A stretch of 55,072 nt of DNA from Gyrodactylus bullatarudis (lineage: Eukaryota > Platyhelminthes > Monogenea > Gyrodactylidea > Gyrodactylidae), in contig SSNU01000153.1 of assembly GCA_012064415.1 (NCBI GenBank), positions 120,510 to 175,581 of the forward strand. The letters are read 5' to 3'. This document shows positions 1 to 10,000 of this stretch, piece by piece. The first letter of the stretch is position 1, and each line of letters begins with the position of its first letter. A program made the translations under genes and the position numbers. A model generated the notes under the pieces. It worked only from the letters and a program-made list of their open reading frames with translations. It did no database searches and was not told the DNA's origin.

Positions 1-138
1 CTTTGAGAATTTGTAAATTATTATATTCATTGACCTTTTTAAATTATATCATTTTAAAAGTGACACTACTGATGATCCTTTTAGAAATGTACATCTAGTG
101 ATTTAATATATTCTCTTCCTACTATTGAATTTTGAATC
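1..138 (+). repeat. Dispersed repeat, copy 1
   Basis: The segment from about 11 to 115, ending ACTGATGATCCTTTTAGAAA then TGTACATCTAGTG, recurs diverged at 8138-8262 (ACTGATGATCCTTTAAGAAA, TGCGCATTTGGTT). Type of element unknown. Confidence 0.5.
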
Positions 139-540
139 ATGAACTTTAGAGGATTCTCGGACGTTTATGAAAATTTACGTGAATATTTTACTCGTAATAA
201 TCAACTTTCGTTCGTTCTTTAAACTAGCATGACTTCTAGTCAGCAACCTCCACATATTTCTTATACATTTTTAGAATCTGGTTCTGAGAGGGAGAAGGAC
301 ATTGAGTAAAATAAAATATCCTCGTGAAGCTCTCAGATTGTACTGACTAGCGGTACTGGGCGCAAATTTAGAGTAGAGGACAGCAGAAGAGGTCGTTTTT
401 CTTAGCTAGAGGGGATGTAGATTGGCTCTGTCAAGGAGATCCTTGTAGGGAAGAGGACCAAGACAGCTTTTAAGATACGTGTATTGAATCCTTTCTAGTT
501 TCTTACTGGTGCCAACAGGTAGATCACAAATATATTATAA
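139..540 (+). pseudogene. Decayed reading frame, unidentified
   Basis: One frame from ATG 139 stays coherent and less AT-rich than its surroundings to about 540 (for example EDSRRGRF, then IGSVKEILVGKRTKTAFKI). It is interrupted by TAA, TAA, TGA, four TAGs and TAA, each one C-to-T change away from Gln or Arg. The frame is the same throughout, with no frameshift seen. IGSVKEILVGK loosely resembles a PH strand of PLC-gamma, so a relic of an upstream exon or duplicated copy is possible. Product unknown. Confidence 0.3.
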
Positions 541-930
541 GATATTCATATAATTATGAATGAATTTGTTGATAGCAGCTTCACTACAAAATATCCCTTT
601 ACTAAACTTGAGACTACATTAATGCTTTAGTCCTTGAAAACCACGACCTTTCTATAAACTACTATTTTTCTACTTATTTCATCTACTTATTAGTAGATGG
701 GAAATATAATAGGAAATCGACTTTCTTAGATGGGATCAAAAGAATCCTTATTGAATAGAATTTCCCTTAGAATCTCATTTAGAATTGTTTTATATCAATT
801 TTGAATCTTTTTCTCGATAGGGTTAAAATGAGTTATTAGTTCTCGAATTGATTCTCAATAACACTAAAATTATCAATGAATAATGCAGCACCTATACTTA
901 CAAAGATTAACTAAAATTATTTTCCATTAG
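541..930. other. No feature seen
   Basis: AT-rich sequence upstream of the first recognised PLC exon, presumed intron. Nothing recognisable. Confidence 0.4.
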
Positions 931-1065
931 ACAAAAACTGTAGCAGGGGATGAAATGCTGTTGAAAAAGATTACGAGAAAAGATGCAACAAAGCTCTATA
1001 ACCAACTGTTGCATTGGTATAACTTTACATGGGATAAGAATGAAACTGAACTTCCAGCAGACGAG
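931..1065 (+). CDS. PLCG: PLC-gamma exon: EF-hand to X linker
   Basis: The exon follows TTTCCATTAG and ends before GTAATT, giving 45 codons in phase 0/0. The peptide (TKTVAGDEMLLKK...ELPADE) fits the poorly conserved last EF-hand helix before the X domain. It is the first exon recognised; earlier exons are outside the window or too diverged to see. Confidence 0.75.
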
Positions 1066-4000
1066 GTAATTTGATCAATTTGACTGAATTTAGTTTATAC
1101 TATATCTATTGTCGGATGATAACGCCTTATTCAATCCAAGGTTCAATGAAGTTTACCAAGATATGGAACAGCCAATGACAAAATATTGGATTAATAGCAG
1201 CCATAATACGTAAGATACACTAATGTATTTTTAATCAATAAAACTAGTTATTGCATAGACTCGAACAAATTCGCTCTAAGATGAACGAAAATCTTTAACC
1301 AACATTTTTACTTTCTAAACCCTTGCCTAATCAACATTGTTAGCGCCTAATGTTTCTAAATAATTCAATGGCAATCAAAAATTACAAAAAATGTCCTTGT
1401 TTCAGTGCACGCGGAGTACAAGTCTCTCCAAGACTTTGCCAATACATATCCTCTTAAGTTAACCTTTTCAAAAATAATTACCATCTCCTAAAGCTTATTG
1501 ATATGAAGTTGGGAGTCTATGATTATTACAAAAATGCCGAAAAAAAATTAATTTTATGAAAAATTTCGTTTTTTTTCAAATTTTGATTTCGCGCGAAAAT
1601 CCCATTTTTTGAACTGAAAATTTTTATCGATTTGAGAGTGTGGTCAAAAGAATTCTTTTAGGATCAGAATTAGACAAGAAAATAAGTTATTCAAAATCTT
1701 TTGTTATGCATAACTTTATCATAGTTTGGGAGCTGAATTTCCAAAAATTTATAAAATTCCAAAAATGATGGAAATTTGACGACAATGTTCAGCTTTCTTG
1801 TTTAATTCTGATCCTGACTCTTTTGACCACACTCCCACATTCAAATCAATAAATATTTTTAGTTCAAAGTTTGAAAAAAATCGAAATTTGAAAAATGATC
1901 AAATTTTTAATAAAAATCTATCATGTAAATGTTAATTAATTTTTTCAGTTATATTTTCACAGATCAGCTTAAAAGTGATGTTAATGGTTTCACATATGTC
2001 AAAGTTCTCCTGGAAGGCTGTAGATGTGTCGAAAGTGAGTTTAAAACTTAATATTATAGAGAATTTTTTCCAGTCCTGAATACAGTCTATGATAGGTAAT
2101 CTTCCAGTTTAAAAGCTATTTATCCCTCAAACATTGATTGTGTATTCAAATTTTTCTTGCCTATGAAATTTGAAAAAAGTATTTTCGAGTAAATCCCTCA
2201 TCTCCACACAACAAGCATAGTTTAGAATCTGAACTTCAGATGGAACATTCTCTCAAACAGAATGAAATAAAATTTTATGAGTTAGCTTACAGTTTTTTTC
2301 CAGAATTCGATAAGTTGATCATAACTCACTAAACTACTGTATCAGAATTAGTATTTTTTAAGTACAAACTTGTTCATTTGCTAATAATTTTTTCTCTCTA
2401 GTTGATATATGGGATGGTGATAAAGAAGATCCGATTGTGACTCATGGTCATACAATGTGTAAGATCATGACATTTAGCGATGCGATTCAAGCAGTAAACG
2501 ATACATCTTTCATTGCTTCCAAGTAAATGATCGCTTTAAATAAATAATAATTATTTTTCACCAGTTATCCAGTCATTTTATCATTTGAAAATCATTGTTC
2601 CATCACGCAGCAGATAAAAATGGCCTTAATTTGCGAAAAAGTACTATCAGGTGCGTTGTTTACGAAAATAAGACAAAATATCAACCAAGTTTTTTAACCC
2701 TTTAGAGGATTAATTTCATTTAGAATTCAATTTGAACGCATAATTCATTCAATTTCATGAAGGATCTTGTTGAAAACTATAAAAGAATTAAGCAGATTGA
2801 AAAAAACATGTCTCTAGTATAAATTCTGTGCTACAGACTTATTATTTTCTCTTTACATTAAAAGAATTTAGAATTGTCTTTCTGATTGTAAAATATTTTT
2901 AAAAGAAAGAATTAACTGTTGTATTTTTTTGTTAAATAAGCCATAACAAAGAACTAGTGAACATTCATTTTAATCAAATTAATTTCAAATTGTAAACAGA
3001 GTCAACTCCAGTTTTGAAATTGATGATTTATGTCAATTTCTTGAAATAGTTTCATTCTTCTCTTTTCTTTTTTTAGTGTATCTTCTTAAAAAGCCCATAC
3101 CAGTATCCAATACAGATTACTTGCCACCTCCATCAAAGCTGAAGAAAAAGATTATAATAAAAGTAAATTCATAATTAAAACAGCATTACTGTATTTCTGT
3201 GTGTTCCTTTAAAAGTTTTAGGCTTTTATAATTTTAGTGCAGTAGCCATTTCCAATTTATTGAATAATTATAAGTAAATGTAACTACCCAAGTTATCAAT
3301 AACCTAATCTTTCAATAAAGTCAAAATTAGGTTAAAACCAAATTTATAGGAAACGAAAAAAAAACCAAAAAGAAATGAATGCTTACTTGAAAGTAATTCC
3401 GTTTGTAATATAAAAATATTCATATAATTCAAGATTTTTTCTTTAAAACTTTATTAAGATTGAAATTATTCTTTTAATAACTTACCTTATATAGATTTGG
3501 AAATAATTATAGGCACCCCTAGGTTTGTAAACGTAATGTCTTAGGGGAGTTCAACATAATAGGCTCAAATTTGCTGAGCAGTAATGAAATATATAAAGTT
3601 TCTTGAGAAAATAGTTCTTTTCATCAGAGTATGCTCATCCGCTTAAAGAATGTTAACATAAACTGAGTCAATCGAATCAGTAATTGAATAATTTTTCATC
3701 GAATTTGCGATTGCCTTTCTTCAAGAGAAAAATTTCTAATTAGAATCATATTTTAGAATAAAAAACTGGAGGAGGCTGAAGACAGCGAAGATGCAAAAGG
3801 ACCCGCCCCAGATACCCCTTTTCATAATGCATTTCATTTAGATTTTCTTTATTCCGATCGAATTTACATGGAAGATGCCCAGTCCGTAAGTTTCACTAAA
3901 ATGAGTTTTACACTTATAAAGATCGTATATTTATTTACTTATATCACTATATAGAAATGGAAACCTTTTATTGGAATATTAACAAAGGATATGTATTTTA

Positions 4001-7000
4001 TTTATATTGAAGACATGGAAATCAAAGCAATGAAATCTCCACCTAGTATAACAGTAAGTAATTCTAATTTTCTTAAAACCAAAAGTCTCGATCTAGGGTA
4101 TGTTTACGTTCTTTAACGATAAGATAAACAATAATCTTTCATTCATTCATATCGAGAAAATATGGGGTATTTGCAAAAATAAAGCTAATTGAGATGAAGA
4201 TGAGAATTTACAATTTTTACAAAAAAAATTCAATTTATTTTCAGGAAATTCAATAAAAATTTAATATTTTGAATTTCATGATGAAATGAACCAATAAAAT
4301 TGAAAATTTGAGAAATTTCAGAAAAAAGTTCAATTTGACAGAAATTAGGCAATCTTTTGAACCGAAAATTTTCATCGTTTTCGAACTTTTGAAGGAGATA
4401 AATGCTCATATTTAGGAATCTCAAATTGGGATCATTAAAAAATAATAAAATTCGAATTTGATCTTGAAGATTGAGAAAAAATTCTTTCACTCTCTAAATT
4501 TAGGATAATTTTCGTGATAATCTAAAAATTCAAATTTCCACAAAAAAGACGAATTTCAGTAAACATTTTTAGACGAACTAGAATTCAATGTCTAATTTTG
4601 AGCCCAAATATCAGCATTTAACTCCTTCAAATCTTCGAAATCGATAAAGATTTTGACTTCAAAGGTTGAAAAAGGGGGAAATCAGCTCATTTAATCATGT
4701 AAATTAAAATATAATATAAATTTCCGATTTTCTGGGGAAAAATATTGAGTTTTTTGTGAAAATATTAAATTCTCATCTTCATGTCAAATAGCTCCATATA
4801 TTTTGTAGCTAGGTGTATAGGTGTATAGATCTTCACTGATTTTAAGTTGTAATTTTCAAATAGAGCATCCTGAAAGTATTTAACCATTAAAGCCCCCGAG
4901 AAATGTTTTTCATGGCTGGTGTTGAATGATAAAGGTGAGATTTTTGAGTAGTCCTAGAGATTAATAGATTTCCTGTCGAATGGGTGGTATTTTCTGAGGC
5001 TAGATCAACACTGATAGAAATTACCCAGTGGGACTTTATGGGAGAAAGAAATTATTAACAATTATGTATAATTATCACAAAAGATTTTAATGAATAAATA
5101 ATTTAGACAGATAGCTTGAATGAAGAATTAAAAACAGAATTAGAAAGTATACCGGAAGAAGAATCAACCTGGTCACTGCTTCGATCATTCAAGCAGCCAT
5201 TTTATTACAATAAAAGTTGGGAATTTGGACAAGATGCTCTATATCATCCCTATTTCTATGGAGATATTTCAGTGGAGTTTGCAAAAGAATGGGCCATGAA
5301 ATGTATGAAATTTGGTCAAGGGGCTTATGCTTTCTTTTCGTCTGAAAGATTTTCAAACGGTTTAAATTTGTTTGTGGTGTAAGTATTAATTTTAAATATC
5401 TTAATATAGATCTCTAAACTTGTTTATAACTTGAATGGCGGAATAGGACTTAACATAGATCTAAAGCTAATTGATATGAAGTTGGGAATCTATGATATTT
5501 ACAGAAATCTCGATTTTTTCATCAAGAACTCGAATTTGTAAAAGATTTCTTTCTACTCATGTTGCCCACTTTTACCATTTGAAGAAAAGAAAATCTGAAA
5601 AAAATTATCTTTATGGAAATTATGGCCATTTTTCAAATTTCGATTTAGCGCCAAAATCCCATTTTTCGAGCTTTGAGCTGAAATTTTTTGTTGATTTGAA
5701 AGTGGGAGAGTGATCAAAAATTGATTTCTGGGATCAAGATTAGACAAGAAAATCAATTCAAATGAATCTGATCTTACCAATAATCACATTCTCGTTCGGG
5801 ATCTGAATTTCGATTTTTTAATCATTTTCACTGCTTGAAAATCAATGAAATTTCGATAATTCAAAATTTCTCGAAAATGGGGAAACAGTCGGTAATTTGA
5901 CGGTGCTAGTCAGCTTTCTTGTCTAATCGTGTTCCTGAAAAAAATCTTTAGATCAACTTCCAATTTTCAAATCAAATCTGAAAATTTTCAGATCAAAGTT
6001 AGAAAATATGGGATTTTGGCGCCAAATGGGAATTTGAAAAATGACCATATTTATCATAGACAAAAATTTTTTTCTTTAAACGGTAAAAGTGGGCAACATG
6101 AGTAGGATTCCAACAAATTCGAATTCTTGATGAAAAATCGAGATTTCTGTAAAAATCATAAATTCTAACCTTCATAAAAAACGTAAAGAGCCCAAAATTA
6201 ACCTTTTGGCATTTAAACACCTCAAACCCCGAAATCAATAAAATATTTGAGCTCAAAAATCGAAAAAGTCGAAATTCAAAAATGGTCTAATCTCGTTCAG
6301 ATTAAATTTTGGTAGAAATACAATAAATTCTCATCTTCATGTCAATTAGCTTTATTAATTAATACTTAGTTTAACTCTAGAGCGATATTTGGGGGTCCTA
6401 ACTTAACTATTTTTCCAACAAAATAAACAAGTTTTTTGATAGTTTTTAATAATAGAGGCGTGCAAAAAGGTAAATTGGTTCGAATTTCCGTTTGAATTAC
6501 ACCATAATAGTTGTCTTTAAATCGATAGATTTAAATTTCCTCTGGTATAACTATAGATAAATTTAAATTATTTCTGGGTGATTTCTGGGGTGAATTTTGG
6601 AAAATTTTTCCTTTGGGGTGATTTTTGAAAAAAAAAATTTCTTGGTGTGATTTTTGGAATTAATCTAAATCATCGAGATAGTATCCAAATTACTATCTCC
6701 AAGGCTATTTTTGAGCTTAGCAAATTGTTAGACAATGAAAATCATCCCCCGACCTCAAAAATGAGGATTGAGTTCATTGATATGGATGAAATAAAATGCA
6801 TTTATAAAGTATTATCTTAATACATAATCTTCAAAATAATACATTTTAAGACCTTATAACTTTGAACCCTGATGACATGGCAGAAAAAGTTATTAGTTTA
6901 AAATGGTTTTCATAACAGAGGGAATAACTGGTTAAAATAAGCATTTTAATACTTTTTGTGGCTCTAGTAATGCTATGACTGTAAAAAATTTTCTGTATTT

Positions 7001-10000
7001 CAGATTTGGCGATGATATCAAAATTTTATGTGTGTACTTTGATGTTGACAAGGGATACCACTTGGAGTGCAAGCTGGAGGAGAAGAAAAAATTCTTTCCA
7101 ACCCTCAATAGTTTCGTGATATATCATCAAGTAAAGCCATGATCTTGCTGTATTGTATGATTACTAGGGCGGTCAATAAATAGCAATAGTTTCACAAAAG
7201 ATAGTATTTTTATCCTGAAAAATAGCAATAAACTAATTTGCCCATTTTAAAAAGTCACTTCTTCAGTAATAGTTTATTTATTGACATGGGCTATGGAATA
7301 TTTGATGAAACTATATTTTTGTCTTTTTGAAGTTAGGCTTCTGTAAACAATGTACCCATTCAAACGATGAAACCAAAGACCGATGAAAATCAATGACTTA
7401 CTCTGATTGGTTCAAAATTAATTATAATTTTCCAATAATGTTTGAGTTGAATCAAGAATTTCTTCGTTCATATAGACGGTAACATTTGGTTATCTGAGAG
7501 ATTTCATGTCGTTTGAAGACAATGAAAGGCTATTCATTTGGATATTTGGTATTATTTGGCGAGCAAATTAAGAAGCTAAAAATAGCAGATAATTAACAAA
7601 ATAAAAGCAAAAAATAGCCCGTGTTAAAATATAGCAAAATTATTTCAGAAACTAAAACAGAGACAAAAGTATGCCTTACATTTAATCAGATTTCATTGCT
7701 TATTTACATACCAAAAATAGCATTTTGACCGCCCTAATGATTACTGACCATTGATTTGTTGATATTTATTATTCTTGATAATTCTTTTTGAGGTGTTTGT
7801 CCCTAGGTTTTTTCCTGATAAAATTTTGAGATATTCTAAAATCAGATCAAAATTACAGTGGAACTCTTTGCTTTCAGGACTATTACCACCCCCAATAACA
7901 GAGATTCAATCTTTGATTCAAGAGTGTCTGAATAAAATAATTCTCATGTGAAAAAAATTAAGATGTTATTTTATAACTCTAATCAAAGCCTCAAAAGCAA
8001 ACATTTTTTACTTTTTCATTTCCACCTTTTTCTCTTCACTATTGCTTTTTATTGAATAGTTTTTGGTGTTTTTTCAGCTTACATAATATTCTTATTTCTA
8101 TTCATGACCCTTATATTCTTTAACTTATACTATTTCTTTGTAAATTGGAAATTATTATTTTTCATTCAAACTTTAATTTTATCTTTTTCAAAGAGAGACC
8201 ACTGATGATCCTTTAAGAAATGCGCATTTGGTTCTGAATATATTTTCTTAAATAATTTTAAAAAAGAATAGATTCTTAAAAACTTTTAATGAGTGTATTC
8301 AATATTGATCACAAAAAACAAGTCTTAACCCTTTCGGTGCCGATGGACATATATGTCCATTTTCCAATTTTTTTGAACCTTCATAACTCAAGCAGTCTGA
8401 TAGGTTTCTGGATCAATTAAAGTTTAAATTCAAGCCCACAATGTGAGCTTGCATTATTAATATTTTTGACCAAATAACTAAATTTAGGTTTTTATAAAAA
8501 TTGTAAAATAGTCTCGGCACCGAAACTAAACCTAGTTGACATGAAGATGAGAATTTCCTATTTTTACAAAAAACTCAATATTTTTATCCAGAAAGTCAGG
8601 AAAAAATTTATATTTAGGATTCCACTATGAAATGAGCTGATTAGTTTCTAAAACAAAAAAATTTCCGAAAAAAATTTAATCTGACCAAAATTGAACCGTT
8701 TTTTGAATTGCGGAAATGTTTCAAATTTCCACTTTTTCAACTTTCAAATTCAAAATTTTTATCGATTTCAAAGATTTGAAGCAGTTAAATATTGATATTC
8801 AGGATCAAAATTAGACGAAGATTTCGAATTTGGCCGTAGAATTTAATAGAAAATTACTCTTTCCAAGAAAAAGTTCAATCTCTATATTCTGGATCATTTT
8901 CCCTCGTGATAATCGAAAAATTCAAATGGTTCGATTTCCCATCGTAATGACGAATTTCTGTGAATTCCTGCAGGCGAATTCGAAATCTTCGTCTAATTTT
9001 GATCCTGAATATCAATATTTAACTGCTTCAAATCTTTGAAATCGATAAAAATTTTGAATTTGAAAGTTGAAAAAGTGGAAATTTGAAACATTTCCGCAAT
9101 TCAAAAAACGGTTCAATTTTGGTCAGATTAAATTTTTTTCGGAAATTTTTTTGTTTTAGAAACTAATCAGCTCATTTCATAGTGGAATCCTAAATATAAA
9201 TTTTTTCCTGACTTTCTGGATAAAAATATTGAGTTTTTTGTAAAAATAGGAAATTCTCATCTTCATGTCAACTAGCTTTAATTCAATCATTTTCATTTTA
9301 TTAATATTTTCAAAAGAAATATCCAGTTTACGATAATGAGGGAAAGAACATTCATTGTTTACTATGGGGAATTCCTGAAATGTATTTTATACAGCCATAT
9401 TTCCATCGTTATTCCAAAGCAGCAGCTCATTTGAAATTAACCCAACTACCATTACCCGGAGCATATCTCTTCTGGACGAATGAGAAACAACAGAATGGAC
9501 TTGAACCAGCAATCTTCTATATCTCTTATGTGTAAGTCTGTTTTTAATTTCTTCCAAATCTGATTTCCCTAATTTTTTTCCCAGAAATTTTAATTTCATG
9601 ACTCAGTTTGTAAACACGCTGATTACGAATTCAAATATATTTTAACGCAATTAATATTGGTTAAGGAGTTATCGATCAAAACTTTTATTATTCTTTGACC
9701 CAAAAATAATGGGAGATCTATATTGTAAGATTTGCTGTTACACTGTCAACCAAAACAAATTAACCGACAGTGATAGTTTTATAACACGTCATTTTAGCAA
9801 CTCATTATTATTCATTCAAGCCTCAGAAAATATTTTGTTTACCACCCATACAATAGGAAATTTATTAACCTCCTGGGAAACTAAAAAATCATGGCTTTAT
9901 CATTCCTCAAACTTGCGCTATACTAAATTAGTATTACTAATTTAAAGAGAGTTGATTTTCTTCAAAAAAATATTTTTGTTTAAAACGTTTTTAGAAATCC

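Noticed and set aside
5553..6256. Small ORFs on both strands at 5492-6256, and similarly at 22689-22916, 47001-47630 and 8830-9039
   Set aside because: They mirror each other within foldback elements and reflect the palindromes, not genes.
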